Notes: a model not told the origin generated them from the sequence alone. 64,000 nt of DNA from JBBPZA01 sp963728925 (GCA_963728925.1 CAVSMB010000012.1:1-64000), one strand, 5' to 3'; shown: positions 16,926-27,093, numbered from the stretch's first letter. Made by a program: numbers and translations.

Positions 16926-18866
16926 TCAGCGAGCCGAGGCCGCCGGCTGCGGCGCGGTCAACGTCACGCGCCAGCGCGCTCGTCGGACCGCCTCCGTGAG
17001 GCTCTCGACGTCGTAGGCGCCGCGGTGACGCCTGCCGTTGACGAAGAACGTCGGGGTGCCGAGGACGCCGCTCGCGTCCGCCGTCGCGACGTCCTCGGCG
17101 ACTCGCGGCGCGTACGCGCGGTCCCGGAGCTCCTCGGTGAAGCGGTCCACGTCGAGCCCGAGGCGCTCCGCGTAGCCGGAGAGGTCGGCGTCCTCGAGCG
17201 CGTCCTGGTGCTCGAGGAGCAGGCGGTGCATCTCCCAGAAGGCGCCCTGGGCGGAGGCGGCCTCCGCCGCCTCCGCCGCGCGCTGGGCGTGCTGGTGCAC
17301 GTCGTTGAGCGGCAGATGGCGCCACACGTAGCGCAGCTCGTCGCCGAAGGACTCGAGCAGCTCCCGGATCACGACCTCCGCCTGCCCGCAATACGGGCAC
17401 TCGTAGTCGCCGTACTCGACGAGCGTGACCGGGGCCGTGTCCGAGCCGCGGACGTGGTCGCGCGCCGGATCTACGTCGTCGACGAGGTCGAGGAGCTCGT
17501 CGCGCGTTCCTCGCAGCTGGCGGGCGCGAACCGACCCGGGCAGGAGCCTGACGACGCGGAACACCGCCCACGCCGCCGCCGTCGCCACCACCGCCGCGGC
17601 CAGCACCCCGAGCTTCGCCTCGTCGAGCTCGCGTCCGTCGAAGGCGAGGCTCGACACGAGCAGCGAGACGGTGAACCCGATGCCCGCGACCGCCGCCCCG
17701 CCGGCGGTCACCGGCCAGGTCAGCGCCCTGCGCGCGCCGGTCAAACGCAACCGCGTGGCGATCCAGATGGCGGCCATGATCCCGACGGGTTTGCCGACCA
17801 CGTAGCCGAAGAAGATCCCGAGCGTCACGGGTGAGCTCAGCGCGTCTCCGAGCAGGCCCGAGCTGACGTGGATCCCCGTGTTGGCGAGCGCGAACAGCGG
17901 CACGATCACGAACGCGGCCCACGGGTGCAGCCGGTACTGGAGTCGCTCGTTGAGCGAGACCGCCGAGGCCACCCCGAGCTGCGCCGAGCGGGCGAGCTCA
18001 GGCGTCGGCTGCTCGCGGAACGAGCGTGCGAGCGCCGTCGCCCGCTCGAGCTCGGCGCGCGGTGGCGGATACGCGCTGATCGCCAGGCCGACGACCAGGC
18101 CGGTGATCACGGGGTCGATGCCTGACTCCAGTAGCGCGACCCAGAGCGCCACGCCGACCACGGCGGCAGCGCCGGTGCGCCGTGCCGGCGGCGCGTAGCG
18201 CAACCCGAGCAGCACGGCGAGCAGGCCAGCCGCGATCGCGAGCGCCACCACCGAGACGTCCTCCGTGTAGACGGTGGCGATCACGAGCAGGGCCACGAGG
18301 TCGTCGACGATCGCCACCGTGAGCAGCACGACCCGCAGGCGCGCCCCGCCGGGGGCCAGCAGCGCGAGCACGCCGAGCGCGAAGGCCGTGTCGGTCGACA
18401 TCGCCGCCCCCCAGCCGTGGGCGGCGGTGGTGCCCGAGTTGAAGGCGAGGTAGATGAGGATGGGAGCCGTGATGCCGCCGACCGCGGCGATCGCCGGCAG
18501 GGTCAGGCGCCGGCGCTCGCGCAGCTCGCCGAGGTCGAGCTCGCGCTTGGCCTCGAGGCCGGCGACGAGGAAGAAGAAGGTCATCAGGCCCTGGTTGACC
18601 CAGTGACGCAGGTCCAGCGAGAGCCCGGTCTCCCCGATGCGGATCGACAGGTGGGTCGACCACAGCGAGAAGTAGGAGTCCGACCACGGCGAGTTGGCCC
18701 ACAGCAGTGCGGCGATTGCGGCGGTCAGGAGGACGACGGCGCCGCCGGTCTCGTTGCGCAGGAAGTCGCGTACCGGGGCGGCCAGCGCCCGGCCCCACGC
18801 GGTGCGGCCGGTGAGCGCCGCGGCCCCGCCCCCACCCGGCGCGATCGAGTCGGCGGCGTCGGTCAT
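16926..18866 (-). CDS. nhaA: Na+/H+ antiporter NhaA fused to a DsbA-like thioredoxin domain
   Basis: 646 aa. Residues 30-440 form an NhaA antiporter of about 12 TM helices: NQGLMTFFFLVAGLEAKREL, then MSTDTAFALGVLALL and TVAIVDDLVALLVIATVY with the transport Asp pair. Residues 460-640 are a DsbA-like thioredoxin fold with the CPYC redox centre near residue 489 (VEYGDYECPYCGQ), and a GTPTFFVNGR segment holding the cis-Pro. Such NhaA-thioredoxin fusions are known in actinobacteria. Which side the redox domain faces is not clear from sequence. Confidence 0.9.
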   Translation of the reverse strand: MTDAADSIAPGGGGAAALTGRTAWGRALAAPVRDFLRNETGGAVVLLTAAIAALLWANSPWSDSYFSLWSTHLSIRIGETGLSLDLRHWVNQGLMTFFFLVAGLEAKRELDLGELRERRRLTLPAIAAVGGITAPILIYLAFNSGTTAAHGWGAAMSTDTAFALGVLALLAPGGARLRVVLLTVAIVDDLVALLVIATVYTEDVSVVALAIAAGLLAVLLGLRYAPPARRTGAAAVVGVALWVALLESGIDPVITGLVVGLAISAYPPPRAELERATALARSFREQPTPELARSAQLGVASAVSLNERLQYRLHPWAAFVIVPLFALANTGIHVSSGLLGDALSSPVTLGIFFGYVVGKPVGIMAAIWIATRLRLTGARRALTWPVTAGGAAVAGIGFTVSLLVSSLAFDGRELDEAKLGVLAAAVVATAAAWAVFRVVRLLPGSVRARQLRGTRDELLDLVDDVDPARDHVRGSDTAPVTLVEYGDYECPYCGQAEVVIRELLESFGDELRYVWRHLPLNDVHQHAQRAAEAAEAASAQGAFWEMHRLLLEHQDALEDADLSGYAERLGLDVDRFTEELRDRAYAPRVAEDVATADASGVLGTPTFFVNGRRHRGAYDVESLTEAVRRARWRVTLTAPQPAASAR

Positions 18867-18893
18867 GACCGCATCGCTGGCCGCGCCGGGTGC

Positions 18894-20129
18894 CTAGGCC
18901 CGCCCGCGGGCGAGATCGAGCAGGCGGCCGAGGATCCGGGCGCCGTCGGCCCGGAGGCCGTTGTGCAGGTACTCGTCGGTCACCCACGGGCGCAGCCCGC
19001 GCACGAGTCCCGCGGTCTCCTCCGAGAAGGCGCGCTCGACGTAGGGGTCCTCCGCGTAGATCGCCGCGGCGGCCGGCACGTCGTTCGCCCGCAGGCGCTC
19101 GGCGTCGTACAGCCGCGGCCACTCGTGCGCCGCGAGGATCTCGGCCGCCTCGCGCAGCGGGGCGAGCGCGCCGTAGTCCTCGTACATCCATTCAAAGACG
19201 TGCTCGCCGGTGAACAGCTCGGGGCGCTGCGCGAACTCCTCGGGCATCGTGCGCTGCGCCGACCAGCGTGTCGCGTGCCCGTCGGCGTAGCTCGACTCGT
19301 GCACGACCGCGTAGAGCGGATTGCGAGCGAAGCCCAGCGCGGCGTCGACGTCGTGGAGGAAGGCCGGCGAGTCGGCCGGCAGCTCGAGCAGCGCGTGAAG
19401 CTCCTCGGGACCGTCGCTGAAGCCGAGGGCATGGCCGAGCTGGCGCAGGCGCCTCGGGGTGAGGCGATCGCCTGACGGAAGGCGCCGATCGTCGACCTCG
19501 AGCCGGCACAGCAGCTCGACCGTCCGCGCGCGGTCGCCCGGGTAGCGCTCGTCGTAGGCGCGGTTGCGCTCGAGCATGCGCGCCCAGGTCGCCCGGTAGA
19601 CGTCGTCGGGGTGGCGGCCCACGGGCGGCAGCCCACCGGTGAAGAGCGCCTCGCGCAGGCCCTCGGGCGCCAGCGAAAGGTAGGTGAGCGCGCAGAAGCC
19701 GCCGAAGCTCTGGCCCAGCACGCTCCAGCGCTCCACGCCGAGCTCGGCCCGGATCCACTCGGCGTCGCGCACGATCGCGTCGGCGCGGAAGTGCGTGAGC
19801 CGCGCGGCCTGCTCGTCGGGCGACAGGCCCGGCAGCGACCCGACGGGCGTCGAGCGCCCGGTACCGCGCTGGTCGAGCATGAGCACGCGGAAGTCCTCGA
19901 GGGCGCGGTCCAGCCATCCCGGGGCGGTCGGGTGGCGCCTGGGGCGCGGCGCTTCGAACCCCGGGCCGCCCTGGAGGAAGACCAGGAACGGCCGCTCGCG
20001 GCCCTCGGGATCGGCGACCTCGCGCGCGAAGACGCTGATGCGCTCGCCGTCGAGCACGGCGTGGTCGAGGGGCACGGCGAACTCGTGCTCGGTCAGGACC
20101 AGGCCCGGGATGTGGATGGTGGTCGCCAT
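18894..20129 (-). CDS. Proline iminopeptidase-like alpha/beta hydrolase
   Basis: 411 aa. The oxyanion-hole motif LVFLQGGPGFEAPRP lies near residues 49-63, MLDQRGTGRSTPV near 85, and the nucleophile elbow VLGQSFGGFCALTYL near 140. This order is that of the S33 prolyl aminopeptidase family (actinobacterial, about 410-430 aa). It would release N-terminal proline from peptides in the cytoplasm; no signal peptide is seen. It is separated by 27 bp from the NhaA fusion downstream on the same strand. Confidence 0.87.
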   Translation of the reverse strand: MATTIHIPGLVLTEHEFAVPLDHAVLDGERISVFAREVADPEGRERPFLVFLQGGPGFEAPRPRRHPTAPGWLDRALEDFRVLMLDQRGTGRSTPVGSLPGLSPDEQAARLTHFRADAIVRDAEWIRAELGVERWSVLGQSFGGFCALTYLSLAPEGLREALFTGGLPPVGRHPDDVYRATWARMLERNRAYDERYPGDRARTVELLCRLEVDDRRLPSGDRLTPRRLRQLGHALGFSDGPEELHALLELPADSPAFLHDVDAALGFARNPLYAVVHESSYADGHATRWSAQRTMPEEFAQRPELFTGEHVFEWMYEDYGALAPLREAAEILAAHEWPRLYDAERLRANDVPAAAAIYAEDPYVERAFSEETAGLVRGLRPWVTDEYLHNGLRADGARILGRLLDLARGRA

Positions 20130-20209
20130 GGCGAAGGAGTTCTACTAGCCGGCTTGAATTCGCCTCTCGAGGGTAGGCCGCAGCCGGGAGCAGGAGGAGG
20201 AGGAACAGG

Positions 20210-20356
20210 GTGTCGGTACGTCTCGACGTCTCAGCGCTCGATTACACGATCCTCGCGATCTACTTCGCGGTCGTGCTTGGCATCGGGGCGGTGGCGCGCC
20301 TCGCGATCAAGACCGACATCGACTTCTTCCTGTCGGGCCGCTCGCTGCGAGGAGCC
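20210..20356 (+). pseudogene. Sodium:solute symporter remnant (first helix only)
   Basis: The first 49 residues read DYTILAIYFAVVLGIGAVAR and KTDIDFFLSGRSL, the usual first helix and signature of SSS-family symporters, which run to about 500 aa. The reading frame then continues directly into the start of the small membrane protein at 20357. The rest of the transporter is missing. In this lineage the symporter and the small protein probably formed an operon. Confidence 0.6.
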
Positions 20357-20710
20357 ATGGCCGACGAAGCCCCGCAGCCCTTCCGCCCGCCCGGCGACAT
20401 GCCGTCGACCGGCGCCACGGACGAGGAGGAGGCGAACCTCGCCCGCAACGCGAACCGCTTCGACATCCGCCGCATCATCGGCGCGCTGTTCGTCGTGTAC
20501 GGGGTGATCCTCGTCGTCACCGGCGTGTTCGGCGACACCACCGTGAAGAACAAGGCGGACGGGATCAACGTCAATCTCTGGGTCGGCCTCGCGATGCTCG
20601 CCTTCGCGATCTTCATGATCGCCTGGGCCCTCATCCGCCCGACCGTCGCCGAGCCGCCCGAGACGCGCGGCGAGGGCTCAGGCCGCATCCGCCGCGCGCC
20701 GGCGACCTGA
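20357..20710 (+). CDS. Small integral membrane protein, two TM helices
   Basis: 117 aa from ATG 20357, which has GAGGAG just upstream. The N-terminus is acidic and hydrophilic, then FDIRRIIGALFVVYGVILVVTGVF forms helix 1, a short loop with VKNKADGINVNLW follows, and LAMLAFAIFMIAWALI is helix 2, with a basic tail. The frame is fused upstream to the symporter remnant, so a 166-aa fusion from 20210 is also possible. The function is unknown. Confidence 0.65.
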   Translation: MADEAPQPFRPPGDMPSTGATDEEEANLARNANRFDIRRIIGALFVVYGVILVVTGVFGDTTVKNKADGINVNLWVGLAMLAFAIFMIAWALIRPTVAEPPETRGEGSGRIRRAPAT

Positions 20711-21727
<1,017 letters not shown>

Positions 21728-21755
21728 CGACGTGCGTCGCCGCGAGGCCGCGACC

Positions 21756-22280
21756 TCAGCCCTCCAGGACGGCGCCGGCGGGGACGTGCGGCCCGTCGAG
21801 GTCGGCCGACAGCTCGACGCGGCCGCGGACCACGACGTCGCGCCCGAAGGTCACGTCGCCCCGCACGACGAGCCGCTCGCACGCGACGAGCGACGGCGGG
21901 ACCAGCGGCACCCGCGCGCCGTGACGGGCGCGCAGGGCGAGCACCTGCGCGGCGATCACGTCGAGGAACGTGCGGCCCTCCTTGACCTCGAGCAGGCTCT
22001 TGGTTCGCCGCAGGCCCATGCTCGTGCCGAGGCCGCCGTTGACCTTGACCACGACCGCCTGCTCGAGCCCTCGCTGGGCGATTGCCGGGTCGACGTCCAG
22101 CTCGTCGAGCCCCGGAAGCTCCGCGACCGGCTCGATCCCGGCCTCGCGGAGCAGGCCCTCGTCGCCCGCCTCGAGCCGCTCGTAGCGCCGGCGGAACCCG
22201 ACCACCGCCGCCGGCGACTCGCCGACCGCCAGCATCTTCTCCTCCGCCTCGCGCACCCCGGCTTCCCCCACACGAGGCAT
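21756..22280 (-). pseudogene. UTP-glucose-1-phosphate uridylyltransferase with a large internal deletion
   Basis: 174 aa from ATG 22280. The N-terminus is that of a UGP1-type uridylyltransferase: VVVKVNGGLGTSMGLRRTKS, the nucleotide-binding loop, and FLDVIAAQVLALRARHG. After RVPLV the sequence jumps in frame to PPSLVACERLVVRGDVTFG, a left-handed beta-helix C-terminus ending HVPAGAVLEG. Intact homologues are about 450 aa, so roughly 250-280 central residues with the catalytic core are missing. The product cannot be active. Confidence 0.65.
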
Positions 22281-22301
22281 CTTCGCGCCTGTAAGGAGGC
22301 C

Positions 22302-23099
22302 ATGTCGTCGATGACGCGCGGGTGCGACACTTCGCCCGTGTTCGATCACGTCACCATCCGCGTCGCCGACCCGGCCGCTTCGCAGCGCTTCTACGACACC
22401 GTGCTGGCCCCGCTGAGCCTGTCGCGACTGGGCTCGTCGGAGTCGGAGTTCGTCGAATGGGGTGACTTCTCGGTCGCGCAGGCCTCGTCCGAGCGACCTC
22501 CGACGCGCGGGCTGCACGTCGCCTTCGGCGCATCTTCGCGAGCGCTGGTCGACGCGTTCTGGCGGGCCGGCACCGCGGCCGGCTACACCGACGACGGAGC
22601 GCCCGGCCCGCGTCCGCAGTACTCGCCCGGCTACTACGGCGCCTTCCTGCGGGACCCCGACGGCAACAGCGCCGAGGCCGTCAACCACGAGCGGACGACG
22701 GCCGCCGGCACCGTCGATCACCTGTGGATCCGGGTCGCCGACGTCGCGCGCTCGCGTCGCTTCTACGAGGAGATCGCGCCCCTCGCCGGCTACCGCCTGA
22801 GCGAGGTGCTGCCCGACCGGGTCCGCTTCGCGGGCAAGCAGGGATCCCTGTCGGTGGTCGCAGGCCCCGGCACCGAGCACGTGCACCTCGCCTTCCCGGC
22901 CGCCGACCGCGCGACGGTCGACGCGTTCCACGGCGCGGCGACCCGGGCGGGCTACACCGACGACGGCTCGCCCGGCGAGCGCCCGGCCTACAGCTTCGGC
23001 TACTACGCGGCCTACGTGCTCGACCCCGACGGCAACAGCGTCGAGGTCGTCTTCCACGACCGGTCGGCCGCACCCGGCGCCCCGCACCGCGCCGCCTGA
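22302..23099 (+). CDS. VOC-family protein with two glyoxalase domains
   Basis: 265 aa. Two repeats of the vicinal oxygen chelate fold: FDHVTIRVADPAASQRFYD ... LRDPDGNSAEAVNH, and VDHLWIRVADVARSRRFYE ... LDPDGNSVEVVFHD. Each keeps the metal-ligand His near its start and a Glu near its end, and AGYTDDGxPGxRPxYS occurs in both, so the halves arose by duplication. AAGGAGG lies just upstream; ATG 22302 or 22311 are both possible. It could be a lyase or dioxygenase-like enzyme; the substrate is unknown. Confidence 0.82.
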   Translation: MSSMTRGCDTSPVFDHVTIRVADPAASQRFYDTVLAPLSLSRLGSSESEFVEWGDFSVAQASSERPPTRGLHVAFGASSRALVDAFWRAGTAAGYTDDGAPGPRPQYSPGYYGAFLRDPDGNSAEAVNHERTTAAGTVDHLWIRVADVARSRRFYEEIAPLAGYRLSEVLPDRVRFAGKQGSLSVVAGPGTEHVHLAFPAADRATVDAFHGAATRAGYTDDGSPGERPAYSFGYYAAYVLDPDGNSVEVVFHDRSAAPGAPHRAA

Positions 23100-23103
23100 G
23101 CGC

Positions 23104-24234
23104 TCAGCGTCGTTGCGGCGTTCCCTTCGGGCACGCCTTCCGATAGGCCGGGATCTTCGCGCGCGGGGCGCGGAACTCGGCTCGGCTCCAGCCCGAGATA
23201 CGGTTGCCGCAGATCAGGCTCTGGGGGTTGCGGGTCATCTGGATGCCGTACTGGCCGTTGTCGCGGATGACGTTGCCGTAGGCGCGGTTCTTGATCCCGT
23301 CGCGCCTGCCGTCTCCGCCGAGGCGGATGCCGGCCCCCTTGTTGCCGAACGAGGTGTTGAAGCGGAAGGTGTTCGAGTTGCCGCGCGAGTCGAAGCCGCC
23401 CGACTCCTTGTCGCGCTGGCCCGTACAGCGGTTGTCCTCGACGAGGTTCTTGCGCGCGTTCTCCTTGATGTCGACGCACTCGTTGCCGCGCGTCACCAAG
23501 TCGTTGCCGTGGATCCAGTTGCGGTCGGAGCGGTCCCTCGCGGCGTCGGGGGCGCCGTTGGCGCCCTGCTGCTCGGGCGCGGTCCCGATGTAGACCCCCT
23601 CGCCGTTCTTGCCCCCCTCCCCGAAGCGGAAGTCGTAGAGGCCGCAGGTGCGAAAGGTCGACCCCGCGATCTCGTTGCCCCGGGCGAAGTAGCGCAGGCG
23701 CACGCACTCGCCGCCCGCGTTGGCGAAGGTCATGCCGCTCATGCGCAGCCCGCTCGGGCCGTCGCCCGGCCGCGTGCCTATCGCGTAGATCAGCTTGCCG
23801 GCGTAGGCATTCTTGTCGGCGGGGTCGGACCCGAAGAACCCGTCGATGCTGAAGCCCTGCAGGACGAGGTGGTCGTGGTTGATCTCGACGACGCGCTGGT
23901 CATAGGCGGTGCCGCGCACGACGGCGTCCTTCGGGCCGCAGATCGAGATCGGCGCGCCGGCCGTGCCGCTGCGCACGGTTCGGATCGCACCGCGGTAGTC
24001 GCCCGGCGCGAGGCGGATCACCGCACCGGGCCGGGCGCGATCCAGCGCGCTCCGGATGGTCGCGAGCGGCCGAGCGCTCGTCCCCGGGCCAGCGTCGTCG
24101 CCACCGGGGGCGACGAACAGCGTGCCGGCGCCGCAGGCCGGGGCGCCCGGGCTCGGCGCGGCGAGGGCTGTCGCCGGCGCGGCGAGCAGGGCGAGGACGG
24201 AGACGAGGAGGCGGAGGGTCACGAGGATGGACAA
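23104..24234 (-). CDS. Secreted right-handed beta-helix repeat protein
   Basis: 376 aa. A clear signal peptide (LLVSVLALLAAPATALA) precedes LFVAPGGDDAGPGTSARPLA, the DUF1565-like opening of pectate-lyase-type beta-helix proteins. Repeats rich in N/G such as GNECVDIKENARKNLVEDN and GNVIRDNGQYGIQMTRNPQS form the coil turns. Several Cys residues suggest disulfides. It is probably an extracellular polysaccharide-binding or lyase protein; catalytic residues cannot be assigned. It is convergent with the VOC gene, 4 bp apart. Confidence 0.8.
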   Translation of the reverse strand: MSILVTLRLLVSVLALLAAPATALAAPSPGAPACGAGTLFVAPGGDDAGPGTSARPLATIRSALDRARPGAVIRLAPGDYRGAIRTVRSGTAGAPISICGPKDAVVRGTAYDQRVVEINHDHLVLQGFSIDGFFGSDPADKNAYAGKLIYAIGTRPGDGPSGLRMSGMTFANAGGECVRLRYFARGNEIAGSTFRTCGLYDFRFGEGGKNGEGVYIGTAPEQQGANGAPDAARDRSDRNWIHGNDLVTRGNECVDIKENARKNLVEDNRCTGQRDKESGGFDSRGNSNTFRFNTSFGNKGAGIRLGGDGRRDGIKNRAYGNVIRDNGQYGIQMTRNPQSLICGNRISGWSRAEFRAPRAKIPAYRKACPKGTPQRR

Positions 24235-24414
24235 CCAGCGGGGAGGTTCGTTGTTGCGGTCACGAGGGCGCCGGCGAACGGCGGCGACGAGGGAGGGGAG
24301 GGATCGGCCGGTCGCGGCGAATCGCAGGGCGTCTGCCCCTCCTTCCCCCTCGTCGATGCTGTTCGCCGGCGCCCCAGCGCGGGTCGGCGGAGAGTGCGGC
24401 GCCGCCCGCTCCCC

Positions 24415-25062
24415 TCAGCGGTTCGAGCCGCCGAAGATCTGAAGGAAGAACAGGAAGATGTTGAAGACGTCGAGGAAGATCCCCGCGGCAATCGGGATGA
24501 CCTCGGCTTGGCCGGCGCGCTTGAGCCGGTTGAAGTCGATGACCGTGTAGAGGCCGAAGACGCCGAGGCCGAGGATCGAGTAGATGAGCGCGCCGCCGGG
24601 GATGTTCACGAAGATCAGCACGATCCCGAACACGATCAGCCCGAGCAGCAGGAAGAAGGCAAGCCGGTAGAGCCCCGAGAGGTCGCGCCGCGTGGCGTAG
24701 CCGCCCGCCCCGAGGCCGGCGACGAACAGCCCGGTCGCGCCTGCGGCCTGGTAGATCGTGCCGGCTGCGTAGGAGCTCACCCAGTTGCCCACCGCGATGC
24801 CGAGCAGCAGCCCGGTCGCGAAGAGGAAGGCGAGGGCGACCTGCCGCGCCCCGCGCGCGTTGGCGACGTTCAGGCCGATGATGCAGCCGAAGGCGAGCAG
24901 CCAGGGAAGCAGGACCGTGAGGCCGGTGAGGTCGCGGCCGATGTAAGCGCCGAGCGCCGTGAAGCCGCACGTGAGGGCGACCAAGCCCATCACCTGACCG
25001 AAGATGGCCCGCGTGCGATCGCGGTCGAGCGCGATGGGGGCGGCGTAACCGGGAGTCGTCAT
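24415..25062 (-). CDS. Bax inhibitor-1 / YccA-family membrane protein
   Basis: 215 aa with seven hydrophobic helices. IFGQVMGLVALTCGFTALGAY opens the domain, and the C-terminal GLYTVIDFNRLKRAG with GIFLDVFNIFLFFLQIFGG is the family signature, with Asp residues that form the pH-sensitive latch in BsYetJ-type proteins. It probably leaks calcium or modulates membrane proteases. ATG 25062 was chosen; an in-frame ATG at 25074 also exists. The 180-bp gap to the beta-helix gene shows no other feature. Confidence 0.87.
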   Translation of the reverse strand: MTTPGYAAPIALDRDRTRAIFGQVMGLVALTCGFTALGAYIGRDLTGLTVLLPWLLAFGCIIGLNVANARGARQVALAFLFATGLLLGIAVGNWVSSYAAGTIYQAAGATGLFVAGLGAGGYATRRDLSGLYRLAFFLLLGLIVFGIVLIFVNIPGGALIYSILGLGVFGLYTVIDFNRLKRAGQAEVIPIAAGIFLDVFNIFLFFLQIFGGSNR

Positions 25063-25103
25063 CCCGCGAATCATCGCCGATCGCGCCGGCGACCGCGAGC
25101 CGC

Positions 25104-25220
25104 TCAGCGACCCGGCGCGAGCGGCGGCCCGACGACCTCGGTCCGGTAGCGCTCGTTGACCCGCCCGAGGCCCGCCATGTCGACCTCGTCGGCGTGCATG
25201 GGGACGTAGGTGAGCAACAT
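25104..25220 (-). pseudogene. 38-codon tail of a degraded gene
   Basis: The minus strand reads LLTYVPMHADEVDMAGLGR and NERYRTEVVGPPLAPGR to a stop. It has protein-like composition but is too short for a domain, and an in-frame stop lies just upstream of the ATG at 25220. It is most likely the 3' remnant of a larger gene; the family was not recognised. Confidence 0.35.
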
Positions 25221-25232
25221 GCGTGGGAGGCG

Positions 25233-26213
25233 TCATCCGCCGCCGTCCGCGGGCGGGAGCTCGGGCACGTGGCCCTCGAGCGCCGCGCGGTCCCAGCCCG
25301 CGAGCTCGGCGCTCGCCTCGTAGGCGCTCTGGAAGAACCGCTGGACCGCGCCGTCGGGCGAGGGCGCGCGGCGCGCGTCCTCGTAGAGCAGGACGAACTC
25401 GCTCAGGGCGGGCTCCCAGCGCGCCGCCGCCGGCTCGACCGTCGCCGCGGCGATGCCGTCCGGCGCGGGCGACAGGTAGGCGTACAGGACGGCGTGAGGA
25501 AACTCGCGACTGCCGGGCCAGAGGCCGATCGCGAAGTTCTCCCGGTCCTCGGCGTACTCGAAGATCCTGTCGGCGCCGGCGGGTGGGGACATCGGTCGGC
25601 CGTTGAAGCGCGTCGTGCTCAGGTCACAGCCGCCCCAATAGAAGTAGACGGGGCTGCTCTTGCCGTGGAACGGCGTCCGGAAGCGCTGCATGGCGCGTTC
25701 CGTCGCCAGACACGCGCGCCACCAGCGCTGCACCGCCTCGCCGTCGTAGGCCGAGTGCTGCTCGTCGCGCTCGAAGGGCACCGGATCGGGCAGCTCGGCG
25801 GGCAGCGACGAGATCTGTGGCTCGATGCCGAGCGAGCCCAGCGCCTCCATGACCTCGGCGTGGAACGACGCCACCGAGCGGGGAGCGAGCGCGACCGCCC
25901 GCCGCTGATCTTCCGAGGTCCTGATAGCCAGCTGGTGGTCCACGAAGTCGAACTCGAGCTCGAAGCTCGTGCCGCGCCACGGGACGAGCCCGCTGCCCAG
26001 TCCGCTCGCGGTGAGCTCGAACGCGACCTCCCACCAGTGGTTGAGAAACGGACACAGCGCGAGCTTCACCTTGCCGGCGACCTGCGTCCACAGGTGCAGC
26101 GTCTCCCGGGTGTCGGCCCAGGGCTCGAAGGCGAGCTCGGGCCACACAGCGCTCGTCGTGGCGTGCTCGTCGGGCACCGAGCGCACCCTACGTCTCGCTG
26201 CTTCGTTCGTCAA
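25233..26213 (-). CDS. DUF5996 family protein
   Basis: 326 aa cytoplasmic protein. WPELAFEPWADTRETLHLWT near residues 25-45, CPFLNHWWEVAFELTASGL, and YFYWGGCDLSTTRFNGR with FAIGLWPGSREFPHAVLYAY are typical of DUF5996 proteins, which have no known function. The TTG start at 26213 gives the longest product; a GTG about 12 codons in is an alternative. It is divergent from the MarR gene, 154 bp apart. Confidence 0.8.
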   Translation of the reverse strand: MTNEAARRRVRSVPDEHATTSAVWPELAFEPWADTRETLHLWTQVAGKVKLALCPFLNHWWEVAFELTASGLGSGLVPWRGTSFELEFDFVDHQLAIRTSEDQRRAVALAPRSVASFHAEVMEALGSLGIEPQISSLPAELPDPVPFERDEQHSAYDGEAVQRWWRACLATERAMQRFRTPFHGKSSPVYFYWGGCDLSTTRFNGRPMSPPAGADRIFEYAEDRENFAIGLWPGSREFPHAVLYAYLSPAPDGIAAATVEPAAARWEPALSEFVLLYEDARRAPSPDGAVQRFFQSAYEASAELAGWDRAALEGHVPELPPADGGG

Positions 26214-26367
26214 TCAACTGCAGTCCCGTGGCTGGCTGGAACTCCCACACCGCGAGCGCGGTGAGCAGCGCCGCGACGGCGGCGCTCACGGCCAGAGCGG
26301 GACATTGATTGCGTCGCGTACGAAGCATACGTGCCGCCGAGAGCGTTGAACCGCCTACACTCCAGCC

Positions 26368-26889
26368 GTGACGAAGCCCGAGCAGCGGTTCGTGCGCGAC
26401 GGGCGCGGAGCGTGGGTCGGCATGCTGCGGGTGCACTCCATGGTCGTGCGCCGCCTCGACGCGAAGCTGGCGGGATCCCACGGGATGACGCTCAACGAGT
26501 ACGAGGTGCTGCTCAAGCTCCACCTCGAGGGCGGCTGCCTGCGCATGTCCCGTCTCGCCGAAGCCGCCCTCTTGAGCCGCAGCGGCCTGACCCGCATCGT
26601 GGACGAGCTCGAGGCGCAGGGGCTCGTCCGCCGCGAGACCGACGAGGACGACGGCCGCGTGTGGCTCGCGACCTTGACCCGCCGCGGCGAGACGCGCTTC
26701 GCCGCCGCGCGCGACGCGCACATCGCCAACGTCCACGAGCTGTTCCTCGATCCGCTCACCGCCGCTCAGCGCAAGGCGCTGGCGCAGATCTGGCAGACCA
26801 TCGAGGCGGCGATGCCGGCCGACCCGGAGCAGCTGCCCCCGGCCCGCGCGAACCGTTCGCGGCGCCGACCTGCCCGCCGCGCGGGCTGA
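26368..26889 (+). CDS. MarR-family transcriptional regulator
   Basis: 173 aa, GTG start. The winged helix spans residues 50-115: LNEYEVLLKLHLEGGCLRMS, RLAEAALLSRSGLTRIVDEL (recognition helix) and RRETDEDDGRVWLATLTRRG (wing). Helices at both ends form the dimer. It may control the divergent DUF5996 gene. The C-terminal tail is basic and low complexity. The ligand is unknown. Confidence 0.87.
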   Translation: MTKPEQRFVRDGRGAWVGMLRVHSMVVRRLDAKLAGSHGMTLNEYEVLLKLHLEGGCLRMSRLAEAALLSRSGLTRIVDELEAQGLVRRETDEDDGRVWLATLTRRGETRFAAARDAHIANVHELFLDPLTAAQRKALAQIWQTIEAAMPADPEQLPPARANRSRRRPARRAG

Positions 26890-26907
26890 CGTGCCGCCTG
26901 CCCTCGC

Positions 26908-27093
26908 TCAGACGCGCCGCGCCGGCGAGGGCAACGCCGGCGGGCGACCGGTGAAGCGGGCGACCAGCCAGGCCAGCGGGGTGCGCGACTCGCCGGGCGA
27001 GACGACGAGCGACGCGACGCGACGCCGCTCGAGATCGCGGGCGATGCGGGCGTCGATGAGGCGGGCCACCTCGGCGTTCAGCGGTGCGTGCAT
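26908..27093 (-). CDS. Small hypothetical protein, 61 aa
   Basis: HAPLNAEVARLIDARIARDLERRR forms a charged helix, followed by SLVVSPGESRTPLAWLVARF. The composition and start look genuine, and it lies between the MarR and Crp genes without overlap. No family was recognised. Confidence 0.5.
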   Translation of the reverse strand: MHAPLNAEVARLIDARIARDLERRRVASLVVSPGESRTPLAWLVARFTGRPPALPSPARRV

